From an uncultured Thiothrix sp. (GTDB taxonomy: Bacteria; Pseudomonadota; Gammaproteobacteria; Thiotrichales; Thiotrichaceae): a stretch of DNA of 64,000 nucleotides. The stretch is taken from NCBI RefSeq assembly GCF_937873765.1, contig NZ_CALMZC010000043.1, positions 1-64,000 on the forward strand, given 5' to 3'. Positions 39,200 through 50,028 of the stretch are shown in pieces. Position numbers and translations under genes: made by a program. Below the pieces are notes generated by a model. The model ran no database searches and was not told where the DNA came from. It worked only from the letters and a program-made list of their open reading frames with translations. How positions within the stretch are numbered: position 1 is the first letter of the stretch; each line of letters opens with the position of its first letter.

Positions 39200-40534
39200 A
39201 TGACATTCTCTAAAGAAGAGCAGGCCAAACTTTATCGTTATTACACCCAACCACGCGTAGTAAGTGAATTAGCGAATAAAACCCTTGCCTTAATTTTGGC
39301 GGGTGGTGAAGGCTCACGGCTTAAAAATTTAACTTTCTGGCGCGCTAAACCAGCCGTGCCTTTTGGTGGCAAATATCGAATTATCGATTTTACTTTATCG
39401 AACTGTGTGAACTCAGGGATTCGCCGGATTGGAGTCTTAACACAATACCGCTCACACTCTTTGATTCGGCATTTGCAACGGGCTTGGAATTTTATGCGTG
39501 CTGAAATTGGTGAATTCGTAGAAATTATTCCTGCTCAACAACGCACTGACAAACGTGAATGGTATCAGGGCACGGCGGATGCCCTATTCCAAAATATCGA
39601 ATTAGTCCAGCGCCATGATCCTGAATATATTCTAGTCCTTGGTGGTGATCATATTTACAGCATGGACTATTCAAAAATGCTGCTTGAACACGTTATGTCT
39701 GGAGCGGATTTTACAGTGGCTTGTATTGAAGTGCCTCTAGAGGAAGCGAAAGGTTTTGGGGTACTGGCGGTGGATGAAAATATGCGAATTACCCGCTTTA
39801 CCGAAAAGCCCGCTAATCCAGAAGCGATTCCGGGTAAACCGGATAAAGCGCTAGCGTCGATGGGTATTTACGTGTTTTCACGGGATTTTTTATTCCGTAC
39901 TTTGAGTGAAGATGCTGACAAAATTCATTCTTCACATGATTTTGGTAAAGACATTATCCCTAATCAAATCGCAAACGCCCATGCACGTGCCTTTCCTTTC
40001 CGTAATGCGAAGGATGAACCCGGCTATTGGCGAGATGTGGGCACGGTGTATTCCTATTGGCAAGCCAATATGGAATTGTGTGCCATTGAGCCAGAATTAA
40101 ATTTATACGATCGGGATTGGCCCATTTGGACGTATCAACCCCAGTCGCCACCTGCTAAATTTGTCTTCAATCAAGTAGGGCGACGTGGAGAAGCGATTGA
40201 CTCTTTGGTATCAACCGGTTGTATTATCTCTGGTGCAAGTATTTTAAATTCCGTGGTGTTCTTTAACTGTACGGTAGAGAACTACACCACGATTACTGAG
40301 AGTGTTATCCTGCCGAAGGTAAATATTGGACGAAATTGTCGCATCCGTCGGGCAGTGATTGATAAGGGTTGTGTAGTTCCAGATAACACCGTGATTGGGG
40401 AAAATCTCGAAGACGATCAGAAACGCTTCTTTGTGTCAGAAGAGGGGATCGTTTTGGTGACAGCAGAAATGCTGGGACAAAAGCTACACACAGGTGACTA
40501 CGATAAATTATGGCGAGAACGTTATGGAGAGTAA
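39200..40534 (+). CDS. glgC: Glucose-1-phosphate adenylyltransferase GlgC
   Basis: Makes ADP-glucose from ATP and glucose-1-phosphate, the committed step of glycogen synthesis. The ATG at 39200 ([17 protein letters not shown]) follows a good AGGAG site; an in-frame TTG 81 bases earlier is not needed. 444 residues. Landmarks: [69 protein letters not shown] and a C-terminal left-handed beta helix. First gene of the glg operon; allosteric control is expected but not visible at DNA level. Confidence 0.97.
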   Translation: MTFSKEEQAKLYRYYTQPRVVSELANKTLALILAGGEGSRLKNLTFWRAKPAVPFGGKYRIIDFTLSNCVNSGIRRIGVLTQYRSHSLIRHLQRAWNFMRAEIGEFVEIIPAQQRTDKREWYQGTADALFQNIELVQRHDPEYILVLGGDHIYSMDYSKMLLEHVMSGADFTVACIEVPLEEAKGFGVLAVDENMRITRFTEKPANPEAIPGKPDKALASMGIYVFSRDFLFRTLSEDADKIHSSHDFGKDIIPNQIANAHARAFPFRNAKDEPGYWRDVGTVYSYWQANMELCAIEPELNLYDRDWPIWTYQPQSPPAKFVFNQVGRRGEAIDSLVSTGCIISGASILNSVVFFNCTVENYTTITESVILPKVNIGRNCRIRRAVIDKGCVVPDNTVIGENLEDDQKRFFVSEEGIVLVTAEMLGQKLHTGDYDKLWRERYGE

Positions 40535-42248
40535 TAAGCTCAATGTGGTGGTATGTTGGCATATGCATCAGCCTTGGTACCGCAATGGCTTAGCAGGAGA
40601 GTATCGATTACCTTGGGTGTATTTACATGCCATAAAAGACTATAGCGACATGGCCATGCACCTAGAACAACATCCAGAAATGCGTGCAGTGGTGAATTTT
40701 GCGCCTGTGCTTTTGGAGCAATTAGAGGATTACCAACAGCAGCTACAAACCCTATTAGCAACAGGGCAGCCAACCCAAGATCCGTTGCTAAATCTCTTAG
40801 CAAGTTTAACATCTATTCCTACCGATAAGGCTGGGCGTAGCCAAATCTTGCAAGATTGCCAACGTTGCTATGCGCCACGAATGATTCATCCGTGGCCGAT
40901 TTTCCGTGGCTTATTGGATATGGTCGGCGCGGCTGAAGTTGCGGGGTTAGAAAATCCTGACTATAAGCAGCCACTAACTTATTTAAGTGAACAATACTTT
41001 TTAGACCTCATCACTTGGTATCATCTGGCTTGGCTGGGGCAATCATTAAAGAAACAGGCTGCAGTGCAAGCTTTAATTGCCAAAGGCCAGTTGTTTGATC
41101 AAACCGATCGCCTGCAATTAATCCAAGTCATAGCGAACTGCCTGCAAAACATAATCGCGCGCTATCGTGTTTTAGCCGAGCGCGGGCAAGTTGAATTATC
41201 GATGACCCCTTATATGCATCCGATTATTCCGCTCTTGCAAGACTTTACGAATATGCGTTGTGCCTTGCCGCATGCTCCTGCACCGCAAGCTACACATTAT
41301 CCCGAAGGTTATGCGCGGGCACGTTGGCATATGCAACGTGGGATTGAGTGCTTCGAGCATTATTTTGGGCGGCGCCCCCAAGGAGTTTGGTTATCTGAAG
41401 GTGGCGTGAGTGCTAGTGCTATAGCTCTCTTGGATGAATTTGGTATTCGCTGGACGGCTTCAGGTGAAGGTGTTTGGCGCAGCAGTAGCCATTTATCCCA
41501 CTATACCGGTGAACCGATTGAATCTAAGCGTGACCTGTTTAAACCGCATACGCTTACGCATAGCCAAGTGCGTATACATTTCCGTGATGATGGCCTCTCT
41601 GATTTAATCGGCTTCAAATATAGCAATTGGAGCGCGGCCAATGCGGTGCACGACTTTATCCAGCACCTAGAAAATACTGCGAAATTCTTAGGTGCAGAAG
41701 CTAATCAACATGCACTAGCTATTATTTTAGATGGCGAAAATGCTTGGGAATATTATCCAGATAATGCCGTTGAGTTTTTAGACTTGCTCTATAGCGAATT
41801 GAATAAATCCCAGCTACTTAAGACTGCTTGCTTTGCGGATTTATATGAGACTGTCCCCCCAAAAGATTTACCTAAACTCTGTGCAGGCAGTTGGGTGTAT
41901 GGCTCGTTCTCGACATGGATTGGTTCAGAAGATAAAAATCGAGGGTGGGATTATTTAGTGGCTGCCAAGCAAGCTTATGATGATGCTTTGGCCACTGGAC
42001 GTTTAAGTGTAGAGCAGCAATATCAAGCTTCGCAACAATTGGCTGTCTGTGAAGGCTCAGACTGGTTTTGGTGGTTTGGCGACTACAACGCCACTGAAAG
42101 CGTAAGGGATTTCGAGCGTTTATTCCGTTTACAAATCAAACAAGTCTATCAATTATTAAATTTAGAACCGCCACAGCATCTCGATACACCCTTATCTAAA
42201 GGTGGTAATGGTGTAGAAAACGCAGGCACTATGCGTAGGAATACTTAA
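40524..42248 (+). CDS. Glycoside hydrolase family 57 protein
   Basis: A 574-residue (beta/alpha)7-barrel enzyme of GH57. The family motifs are VVVCWHMHQPWYRNG at the N-terminus, GVWLSEGGVSASAIALLDEF carrying the catalytic nucleophile Glu, and IILDGENAWEYYPDNA with the catalytic Asp. Members include alpha-amylase, 4-alpha-glucanotransferase and branching enzyme; which applies here is not clear. The ATG at 40524 lies 11 bp inside the glgC 3' end. Within the glg operon it most likely trims or remodels glycogen. The last ~20 residues look like a non-conserved tail. Confidence 0.9.
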   Translation: MESNKLNVVVCWHMHQPWYRNGLAGEYRLPWVYLHAIKDYSDMAMHLEQHPEMRAVVNFAPVLLEQLEDYQQQLQTLLATGQPTQDPLLNLLASLTSIPTDKAGRSQILQDCQRCYAPRMIHPWPIFRGLLDMVGAAEVAGLENPDYKQPLTYLSEQYFLDLITWYHLAWLGQSLKKQAAVQALIAKGQLFDQTDRLQLIQVIANCLQNIIARYRVLAERGQVELSMTPYMHPIIPLLQDFTNMRCALPHAPAPQATHYPEGYARARWHMQRGIECFEHYFGRRPQGVWLSEGGVSASAIALLDEFGIRWTASGEGVWRSSSHLSHYTGEPIESKRDLFKPHTLTHSQVRIHFRDDGLSDLIGFKYSNWSAANAVHDFIQHLENTAKFLGAEANQHALAIILDGENAWEYYPDNAVEFLDLLYSELNKSQLLKTACFADLYETVPPKDLPKLCAGSWVYGSFSTWIGSEDKNRGWDYLVAAKQAYDDALATGRLSVEQQYQASQQLAVCEGSDWFWWFGDYNATESVRDFERLFRLQIKQVYQLLNLEPPQHLDTPLSKGGNGVENAGTMRRNT

Positions 42249-42251
42249 CGA

Positions 42252-43664
42252 ATGACCACCGCTATTGTCCCTAACCGGCTTGAAGCTGGTATTTTATTAC
42301 ACCCTAGTTCGCTACCATCGGGTCAGCTTGACCACGATGCGTGGCGTTGGCTAGATCAGATGGCCGTGTTGGGCGTAAGTGTTTGGCAAATGCTACCTTT
42401 AGGCTTGCCGCTCAATGGGCTTTCGCCTTATCAATGTGTTTCAGCCTTTGCTTTAAATCCGGCGTTATTTCCTAACAAGAGGAGTGTCCCCTTAGAACAA
42501 CCAGCTGAAACTGTTGAATTTGCCGCTTGGTATCAAAAAAATCAGCATTGGGTTGATGATTTTTCCTTATTCATGGAATTGAAAGCTGTTTTCAATAGCA
42601 CTGAATGGTCGACTTGGCCCAGTGAGTACCGACAGCGTTCAGGAGCTGCTTTAGCTAGCTTTAAAAGTGAACATACCGATGCGCTAAACCAACACATTGA
42701 TGAGCAATTCGCTTGCTGGCAACATTGGCAAAGTCTACGCGCTCATGCAAAAGCCTTGGGCATTCGCTTATTTGGCGATATGCCGATTTTTGTAGCTTAC
42801 GATAGTGCGGATGTTTGGGCGCATCCTGAATTATTTCTGTTAGATGCGGCAGGCAAGCCGACTGTTGTGACTGGCGTCCCGCCTGATTATTTCTCCGCAA
42901 CTGGTCAGCGCTGGGGTAATCCGCACTATAACTGGGAATTAATGCAGCAAACTCAATTTGCTTGGTGGCGCGAGCGCTTGCGTTATCATTTTGATTTCTT
43001 CGATTTGGTACGTATTGATCACTTTCGAGGCTTAGAAGCAGCATGGATGATTCCAGCAGACAGTCCCACCGCTATTGAAGGCTATTGGGCTAAAGTTCCG
43101 GGAGATGAATTACTAGCTTGTTTGCAAGCTGCGTCGGGTGATTTGCCTTTGGTTGCTGAAGACTTAGGCATCATTACTCATGAGGTTACAGCTTTAAGGC
43201 ATAAATACAAACTACCCGGCATGTCAGTGCTGCAATTCGCTTTTGACCATTTTGCAGATAATCCGCATAAGCCTTGGAATGTCACCACCAATACCGTGTA
43301 TTACACTGGCACACATGACAACGATACGTTGCTAGGTTGGTTCAATAGTTTGACTGCTGAGCAACGAGCTTGGACTTTGAATTTAATTCAAGAACATATT
43401 TTTTTGAGTACCGAACAAAATCAAGGTAATATCACCGACTTGATGCTAGCTACTGTGATCCAAAGTGCGGCAGGTTTGGTAATGCTACCTTGGCAAGATG
43501 TACTCGGCTTAGGCAGTGAAGCACGGATGAATGTTCCCGGCACGATCGAAGGCAACTGGCATTGGCGCTTTGATTGGCACCAAGTTCAGTCAGATCGACT
43601 CACACGGTTAAAAACACAGTTACAGCAACATCAGCGATACCACACCACAGTAGTAACCCAGTGA
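42252..43664 (+). CDS. malQ: 4-alpha-glucanotransferase MalQ (GH77)
   Basis: Disproportionates maltodextrins released from glycogen. The 470 residues are normal for a short MalQ. Seen are AGILLHPSSLPSG, LPLGLPLNGLSPYQCVSAFA, DMPIFVAYDSADVWA, GVPPDYFSATGQRWGNPHYN, VRIDHFRGLEAAWMIP with the catalytic Asp, PLVAEDLGIIT with the Glu acid/base, and YTGTHDNDTLLGW. It follows the GH57 gene by 3 bp. Confidence 0.96.
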   Translation: MTTAIVPNRLEAGILLHPSSLPSGQLDHDAWRWLDQMAVLGVSVWQMLPLGLPLNGLSPYQCVSAFALNPALFPNKRSVPLEQPAETVEFAAWYQKNQHWVDDFSLFMELKAVFNSTEWSTWPSEYRQRSGAALASFKSEHTDALNQHIDEQFACWQHWQSLRAHAKALGIRLFGDMPIFVAYDSADVWAHPELFLLDAAGKPTVVTGVPPDYFSATGQRWGNPHYNWELMQQTQFAWWRERLRYHFDFFDLVRIDHFRGLEAAWMIPADSPTAIEGYWAKVPGDELLACLQAASGDLPLVAEDLGIITHEVTALRHKYKLPGMSVLQFAFDHFADNPHKPWNVTTNTVYYTGTHDNDTLLGWFNSLTAEQRAWTLNLIQEHIFLSTEQNQGNITDLMLATVIQSAAGLVMLPWQDVLGLGSEARMNVPGTIEGNWHWRFDWHQVQSDRLTRLKTQLQQHQRYHTTVVTQ

Positions 43665-43672
43665 GATAAATC

Positions 43673-45934
43673 ATGAATACTTCGCCTAGTATGAGCGAGC
43701 TGCAGCGCCTGCAAGCAGGTACGCATCACGATCCTTTTCACTTTTTGGGATGGCATCAAGAGGGAATCACTTGGGTGTTTCGCGCTTTTATGCCCTCTGC
43801 AGAAAAAATTGAAATTGATCAGCAGCCACTCCAACGCTTGGAAGGCTCAGATTGCTTTAGCTTCATACCAGAAGCGAGTAGCGAGCTAGGTAAAGCCGCC
43901 CCCTACATCCACCCGAAGCTACGCTATTTAGATAAAAAAACTGGCCAGTGGTTAGAAACCGTTACTCCTTACACTTTTGAGCCACAATTGGGTGAAATTG
44001 ATCTGCATCTACTCGGTGAAGGTAATCATCGTCAAGCTTGGAAGGTTTTGGGGGCGCATTTAAAAGAAATCAATGGTGTACAAGGCTGCCTATTTGCAGT
44101 TTGGGCTCCAGGTGTACAGCGCGTCAGCATAGTAGGCAATTTCAATGACTGGGATGGTCGACGCTATCCGATGCGCTCACGTGGTGAAACGGGGATTTGG
44201 GAGCTATTTGTCCCTGACCTGCCAGCAGGTGAAGGTTACAAATACGAAATCCTCACCCGCTTTGGCAGCCTTATCCGTAAAGCAGACCCTTATGCACAGC
44301 AAATGTTTTTGCGTCCAGAGACATTGGCCTGTATTCCAGCACCCAGCCAGTATGTTTGGCAAGATCAAACTTGGATGCAACAGCGTGAGCAATTTGATTG
44401 GCAACACCAACCGCTGAGTATTTATGAATTACATGCTGGCTCTTGGAAGCGACATGCTGATAATCGCTTTTATAGCTGGCGTGAATTAGCCGATACGTTA
44501 ATCCCTTATGTGAACAATTTGGGTTATACCCATATTGAACTGCTACCCATCTCCGAGCATCCACTCGATCAATCTTGGGGTTATCAAGTCTCAGGATATT
44601 ATGCACCCACGGCACGCTTAGGTAGCCCCGATGAGTTACGCTATTTTGTCGATTGCTGCCACCAAAATAACATCGGGATTTTGCTCGACTGGGTACCAGC
44701 ACATTTCCCCAAAGATGATTTCGCCCTCGCACGCTTTACCGGTGAAGCCTTATACGAGCATGCTGACCCCCGTAAAGGTGAGCATCAAGATTGGGGGACT
44801 CTGATTTTTGATTATGGACGCAATGAAGTCCGTAACTTCCTGATTGCGAATGCCTTGTATTGGATGGAAGAGTTCCATTTAGATGGCCTGCGCGTGGATG
44901 CGGTAGCCTCTATGCTCTATTTGGATTATTCGCGCCCAGCCGGACAATGGATTCCCAATCAGTATGGCGGGCGGGAAAATCTTGAAGCGGTTGCATTCCT
45001 GCGTGAACTCAATCTAGTGGTACATGCACAATTCCCCGGTGTACTCACCATCGCGGAAGAATCGACGACTTGGCCGGCCGTATCGCGCCCGATTGAATTA
45101 GGAGGTCTAGGCTTTTCCATGAAGTGGAATATGGGCTGGATGAATGACAGCCTAAGTTATATTGCACTCGACCCTCTCTATCGCAAATACCACCAAAATA
45201 AGCTCACTTTTAGCCAAATGTATGCGTGGACTGAGAACTTCGTGTTACCACTTTCACATGATGAAGTTGTACACATGAAACGCAGTATGCTGGGTAAAAT
45301 GCCGGGTGATTATTGGCAACGCTTTGCGAATCTGCGCTTATTCTATGCTTGGCAATATGCACATCCGGGTAAGAAACTACTCTTTATGGGTGGTGAGTTC
45401 GGGCAATGGTTGGAATGGAATGAAGCAGTCGAGCTGGATTGGGGTCTGCTCAACTTCCCAGCACATCAAGTTTTAGGCAAGCTCATTAGCGATTTGAACA
45501 GTGTCTATCGGAATAATCCGGCTTTACACCAATTTGATCACGACCCACAAGGTTTCCGTTGGATTGATTGTGATGATGCTGAGCGCTCTTTATTGAGTCT
45601 GGTGCGCTACGGTAAAGATAGACAGCATCCGTTGGTCATTGCACTGAATTTCACTCCTGTACCTCGCAGCTTTTATCGCTTAGGTGTACCACCCGCTTAC
45701 GCTTATCAAGAAATTTTAAATACCGACAGCGAATACTATGGCGGTAGCAATTGTGGCAACGCGGGCAAGTTAATCGTGCAAAATCACCCACACATGAGCT
45801 TTGAGCACTCGATTGAACTCACCCTTCCTCCCTTAGCGGCAGTTTTCTTGCAAGCTATTCCTGAAGCTGAAGTGCCTGCAAGTTCTGCAGCCTCTCCAGC
45901 TCTAAGTAAGAAACCTATTCGCGAGACAGATTAA
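43673..45934 (+). CDS. glgB: 1,4-alpha-glucan branching enzyme GlgB
   Basis: Introduces alpha-1,6 branches into glycogen. 753 residues: an N-terminal carbohydrate-binding part with a second CBM48 (WAPGVQRVSIVGNFNDWDG), then the GH13 barrel (GYTHIELLPISEHPLDQSWG, LDGLRVDAVASMLYLD with the nucleophile Asp, TIAEESTTWP with the acid/base Glu, LPLSHDEVVHMKRSM), and a C-terminal beta domain. Its TAA overlaps the glgA ATG by 1 bp. Confidence 0.97.
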   Translation: MNTSPSMSELQRLQAGTHHDPFHFLGWHQEGITWVFRAFMPSAEKIEIDQQPLQRLEGSDCFSFIPEASSELGKAAPYIHPKLRYLDKKTGQWLETVTPYTFEPQLGEIDLHLLGEGNHRQAWKVLGAHLKEINGVQGCLFAVWAPGVQRVSIVGNFNDWDGRRYPMRSRGETGIWELFVPDLPAGEGYKYEILTRFGSLIRKADPYAQQMFLRPETLACIPAPSQYVWQDQTWMQQREQFDWQHQPLSIYELHAGSWKRHADNRFYSWRELADTLIPYVNNLGYTHIELLPISEHPLDQSWGYQVSGYYAPTARLGSPDELRYFVDCCHQNNIGILLDWVPAHFPKDDFALARFTGEALYEHADPRKGEHQDWGTLIFDYGRNEVRNFLIANALYWMEEFHLDGLRVDAVASMLYLDYSRPAGQWIPNQYGGRENLEAVAFLRELNLVVHAQFPGVLTIAEESTTWPAVSRPIELGGLGFSMKWNMGWMNDSLSYIALDPLYRKYHQNKLTFSQMYAWTENFVLPLSHDEVVHMKRSMLGKMPGDYWQRFANLRLFYAWQYAHPGKKLLFMGGEFGQWLEWNEAVELDWGLLNFPAHQVLGKLISDLNSVYRNNPALHQFDHDPQGFRWIDCDDAERSLLSLVRYGKDRQHPLVIALNFTPVPRSFYRLGVPPAYAYQEILNTDSEYYGGSNCGNAGKLIVQNHPHMSFEHSIELTLPPLAAVFLQAIPEAEVPASSAASPALSKKPIRETD

Positions 45935-47400
45935 TGGCATTAAAAGTTTTATTTGCTGCCAGCGAGGCCTACCCCTTAATCAAGACCGGTGGACTCGCTG
46001 ATGTAGCTTATGGCTTACCGGTTGCACTCCATACTGAGCGTGCTGAGGTACGCCTCCTATTACCGGCTTACTATGACATGATGGGTAAGCTTAAAGATGT
46101 TCACAGTCTTGGCGCTTTGCAAATTCAAGGTGCTGGGCGTGTACATACGGTACATATTTTGGAAGGCTCGCATGAAGCCTTTCCTTTCCCGATTTGGGTG
46201 GTGGAGTGCGGTACTTTATTTGGACGCTCCGGCAATCCTTATATGCATCCTGATGGCTATGATTGGCCAGATAATGCGGAACGCTTCACTGTCTTTGCGC
46301 GTGCAGCAGCCTTATTGGCCGCTGATGCTTTACAGCTCAACTGGCGACCGGATGTGGTGCACGCCCATGACTGGCAAACTGGCTTGATTCCCGCTTTGTT
46401 GGAAGAGATCAATCCACGCCCACGTAGTATCTTTACGATTCATAATCTTGCCTATGGCGGTCATTTCTCACGGACTGTTTATGATCAATTACAACTAGCT
46501 TGGCATTGGTGGTCGAGTGAGGGTGTAGAGTTTTACGGGGGCTTTTCGATGCTCAAAGCAGGTATTGTCTATGCCGATACCGTGACTACGGTTAGCCCCA
46601 CCTATGCCAAAGAAATCTGTACTCCAGAGTTTGGTTATGGTCTAGATGGGCTATTGCGCTCACGTAGCCATAAACTCCACGGCATTCTCAATGGGATTGA
46701 TACCGAGAGTTGGAATCCTAAGCACGATCACTATCTGGTACAGAACTATGGCCTGCGCGATGTCAAAAAAGGCAAACTGGCGAATAAACAAGCCTTATTA
46801 GAACGCTTTGGGCAAAGCCCAACTCAAGAGCAGTTGGCACGTCCCTTGCTAGGTATGGTAAGTCGCTTAGTTGAACAAAAAGGTGTGGATATGGTGATGG
46901 AATGTATTCACCCGCTCCTCGCTGAAACCAATGCCGCCTTTGTACTCATCGGTAGTGGCCATTATCACTATGAGCAAGCGCTCTATGATTTGGCAGCCCG
47001 CTATCCGGGTCGCGTGATGGTGTATATCGGTTATAACGAGGCTCTAGCGCATTTGCTCGAAGCAGGCTGTGATATTTTCTTAATGCCTTCGCGCTTTGAG
47101 CCTTGTGGCTTAAATCAAATGTACAGTTTGAATTATGGGACTTTGCCAGTGGTGTATAACACGGGTGGCTTAGCGGATACGGTGATTAATGCCACTGAAG
47201 CGAATATCACTGCCAACACCGCCAATGGCTTTGTCTTTTACTTGCCGTTTAGCCATGCCTTATTAGGCACTTTATGGTGGGTCTTACGCATGTTTGCAGA
47301 CGATCAAAAATTGTGGCGAGTATTGCAACGTAATGCACTCAAAGCTGATTTTGAATGGAAGCGCAGTGCTAAGCGTTATCTCGAACTTTATCGCAATTAA
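45934..47400 (+). CDS. glgA: Glycogen synthase GlgA
   Basis: Adds glucose from ADP-glucose to the glycogen chain. 488 residues, GT5. The ADP-glucose site PLIKTGGLADVAYGLP near the N-terminus, DVVHAHDWQTGLIPALL, IFTIHNLAYGG, LHGILNGID, and the C-terminal GSGHYHYE and PSRFEPCGLNQMYSLNYGTL with the E-x7-E motif are present. Translation is coupled to glgB by TAATG. Confidence 0.97.
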   Translation: MALKVLFAASEAYPLIKTGGLADVAYGLPVALHTERAEVRLLLPAYYDMMGKLKDVHSLGALQIQGAGRVHTVHILEGSHEAFPFPIWVVECGTLFGRSGNPYMHPDGYDWPDNAERFTVFARAAALLAADALQLNWRPDVVHAHDWQTGLIPALLEEINPRPRSIFTIHNLAYGGHFSRTVYDQLQLAWHWWSSEGVEFYGGFSMLKAGIVYADTVTTVSPTYAKEICTPEFGYGLDGLLRSRSHKLHGILNGIDTESWNPKHDHYLVQNYGLRDVKKGKLANKQALLERFGQSPTQEQLARPLLGMVSRLVEQKGVDMVMECIHPLLAETNAAFVLIGSGHYHYEQALYDLAARYPGRVMVYIGYNEALAHLLEAGCDIFLMPSRFEPCGLNQMYSLNYGTLPVVYNTGGLADTVINATEANITANTANGFVFYLPFSHALLGTLWWVLRMFADDQKLWRVLQRNALKADFEWKRSAKRYLELYRN

Positions 47401-47435
47401 TCAATTTGGACAGGCAATTTAGGAGTGTCCGTTCT

Positions 47436-49934
47436 ATGAACACCCATCCAAGCAATCAAATGCCCTTCCTTCCGGTGGAGCTTGACCCATTGAACAATGA
47501 TGTTGAAACCCTCGGTAGTGATTTTCAGCGCTATCTTTCTTATCACTTAGGCCGTTTTCAAGGTTGTCCTCCGGTGTATTTGTACAATGCGCTTGCCTAT
47601 ACGATTCGTGATCGTTTAATGGTCGATTGGCGCAATACTTGGGATGAATATCTCAAGCCCGGTACACGGCGTGCTTATTACATGTCTTTAGAGTTCCTAA
47701 TTGGACGCTCACTTGGCAATAATTTATTGAACATGGATCTTGACGCGAATATCAAATCAGCCCTCTATCACTACTGCACATCCTTAGAAGAAATTGCCTC
47801 TGAAGAACCGGATGCTGGCTTAGGCAATGGTGGTTTAGGCCGCTTAGCGGCTTGCTTTATGGATAGTTGCGCGAGCTTACGCTTGCCAGTAGTCGGTTAT
47901 GGAATTCGCTATGAATACGGCATGTTCCGTCAACATATTGAAAATGGCTATCAAACCGAAGAACCTGATCATTGGCTACGTGATGGTAATCCTTGGGAAA
48001 TTGAACGAGCCGAATATGCTCAGCGCATTCAATTTGGTGGGCGCAGTGAAACCTATCGCGATGCTGAAAACAAGATGCGTACTCGTTGGGTGGAGACCGA
48101 AGATGTCTTAGCTATCCCGTTTGATATGCCGATTGCGGGCTATCGCAATAAAACAGTGAATACCTTGCGCTTGTGGAAAGCTAGTGCGACAGATGAATTC
48201 AATCTGCAAGAATTCAACCAAGGTGATTACACCGAGGCCGTACAAGCCAAAAATAATGCAGAACACATTTCGATGGTGCTTTACCCGAATGACAGCAGCG
48301 AAAATGGTAAAGAACTGCGTTTACGCCAACAATATTTCTTAGCTTCTGCCAGCTTACAAGACGCGATTCGGATTTGGGAGCGTGATCATACGGAGCATGA
48401 TTACAGCCAATTTGCTGCTGAGCATGTCTTCCAAATGAATGACACGCATCCAACCATTGCAGTCGCAGAGTTGATGCGTTTGTTGATCGATGAAAAGCAA
48501 CTGGGTTGGGATCAGGCTTGGGAAATTACTTCGCAGTGTATGGCTTATACCAACCATACCCTCTTACCTGAGGCTTTAGAACGCTGGCCCGTGCATTTAT
48601 TTGCAAAGCTGTTGCCACGTTTATTAGAAATAATCTATGAAATCAATGCACGCTTCCTGCGCTTAGTGTCCATGCGTTGGCCAGGCGATACAGAGCGCCA
48701 ACGCCGTATGTCGATTATTGAAGAAGGTGCGGTGCGTCAAGTGCGCATGGCTTGGCTAGCGATTGTGGGCAGCTTCTCGATTAATGGCGTGGCCGCTTTG
48801 CACTCTGAGCTACTAGTCAAAGACCTCTTCCATGATTTCTATGAGCTCTGGCCGGAGAAATTCAATAATAAAACTAATGGTGTCACTCCACGCCGTTGGC
48901 TAGCCAATGCGAATTTAGGTTTGACTGCTTTAGTCAATCAGCATATTGGCACCGATTGGGTGGCGCACTTAGAGCAGTTAGAGAAACTTAAACCTTTTGC
49001 AGAACCCAGTCAAACCGCTTTCCAGCAGGCTTGGCGCGAGGTCAAACATGCAAATAAACAGCGCTTAGCTAAGTTAGTTCGCGCTGAATGCGGGGTAGAT
49101 TTCGATCCACATGCTTTGTTTGATATTCAGGTCAAACGGATTCATGAATATAAGCGTCAGCTCCTGAATATATTACATGTGATTCATCTGTATTCACGCA
49201 TTAAACAAGGCCGCTTAGATAATTGGGCCAATCGTTGTGTGCTGATTGGCGGTAAAGCAGCTCCCGGTTATGTGATGGCGAAAAGCATTATCAAACTGAT
49301 TAATAGTGTGGCTGATCTCGTCAACAATGATCCTGAAGTGGGTAAGCAGTTAAAAGTTGCCTTCCTACCGAACTATCGCGTTTCTAGTATGGAAATCATT
49401 GCACCTGCTGCTGACTTATCCGAGCAAATTTCTACTGCCGGTAAAGAGGCTTCTGGCACAGGTAATATGAAGTTCATGATGAATGGTGCGCTCACTATCG
49501 GTACGTATGACGGTGCGAATATTGAGATTTTAGAAGCCGTCGGTGAAGAAAATTTCTTCCTGTTTGGCCTGCGCGAACAGGAGGTGAAGGATCTATGTCA
49601 CCAGTATCGTCCTTGGGAACTTGTTGAGAAAGATGCTGATTTGAAATCAGTGATGCAGCTCTTAAGCTGTGGGCACTTTAATTCGTTTGAACCCGGTATT
49701 TTCGATAATATTATCAACAGCCTACTCAGCTCAAACGACCCTTGGATGACTTTGGCGGATTTCCGTAGCTATGTTGATACTCAAGAGAAAGTCTCGCTCA
49801 CTTGGCAAGATCAAGAGCGTTGGACGCGCATGAGTATTCTCAATACTGCCAACAGTGGTTTTTTCTCAACCGACCGCACCATGCACGAATACAATCGCGA
49901 TATTTGGCGTTTACCGATCAGCTCAGAGAACTAA
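47436..49934 (+). CDS. glgP: Glycogen/starch alpha-glucan phosphorylase GlgP
   Basis: Releases glucose-1-phosphate from glycogen using PLP. 832 residues from ATG 47436, behind an AGGAG site; an in-frame TTG at 47406 is less likely. Family segments include YYMSLEFLIGRSL, GNGGLGRLAACFMDS, QMNDTHPTIAVAELMR, RIHEYKRQLLN, and the PLP-lysine region EASGTGNMKFMMNGALTIGT then DGANIEI. Last gene of the operon, with a hairpin terminator shortly after. Confidence 0.97.
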   Translation: MNTHPSNQMPFLPVELDPLNNDVETLGSDFQRYLSYHLGRFQGCPPVYLYNALAYTIRDRLMVDWRNTWDEYLKPGTRRAYYMSLEFLIGRSLGNNLLNMDLDANIKSALYHYCTSLEEIASEEPDAGLGNGGLGRLAACFMDSCASLRLPVVGYGIRYEYGMFRQHIENGYQTEEPDHWLRDGNPWEIERAEYAQRIQFGGRSETYRDAENKMRTRWVETEDVLAIPFDMPIAGYRNKTVNTLRLWKASATDEFNLQEFNQGDYTEAVQAKNNAEHISMVLYPNDSSENGKELRLRQQYFLASASLQDAIRIWERDHTEHDYSQFAAEHVFQMNDTHPTIAVAELMRLLIDEKQLGWDQAWEITSQCMAYTNHTLLPEALERWPVHLFAKLLPRLLEIIYEINARFLRLVSMRWPGDTERQRRMSIIEEGAVRQVRMAWLAIVGSFSINGVAALHSELLVKDLFHDFYELWPEKFNNKTNGVTPRRWLANANLGLTALVNQHIGTDWVAHLEQLEKLKPFAEPSQTAFQQAWREVKHANKQRLAKLVRAECGVDFDPHALFDIQVKRIHEYKRQLLNILHVIHLYSRIKQGRLDNWANRCVLIGGKAAPGYVMAKSIIKLINSVADLVNNDPEVGKQLKVAFLPNYRVSSMEIIAPAADLSEQISTAGKEASGTGNMKFMMNGALTIGTYDGANIEILEAVGEENFFLFGLREQEVKDLCHQYRPWELVEKDADLKSVMQLLSCGHFNSFEPGIFDNIINSLLSSNDPWMTLADFRSYVDTQEKVSLTWQDQERWTRMSILNTANSGFFSTDRTMHEYNRDIWRLPISSEN

Positions 49935-49960
49935 TCACCCTGAAAGTTGGTCTTTGGAAG

Positions 49961-49984
49961 ACAGACGGCAGTTTCACCGTCTGT
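49961..49984 (+). terminator. Terminator of the glg operon
   Basis: ACAGACGG (49961-49968) pairs with CCGTCTGT (49977-49984), an 8-bp stem with an 8-base loop, 27 bp after the glgP stop. The U-tract is short. Confidence 0.65.
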
Positions 49985-50028
49985 TGCTATACTCATCCTA
50001 TTCTTATGGATATGAATAAAGGCTAACT

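Noticed and set aside
42180..42248. GH57 C-terminal tail (DTPLSKGGNG) as a repeat-derived peptide
   Set aside because: Only loose similarity to the ureA/ureB palindrome; no second arm is visible at this site.
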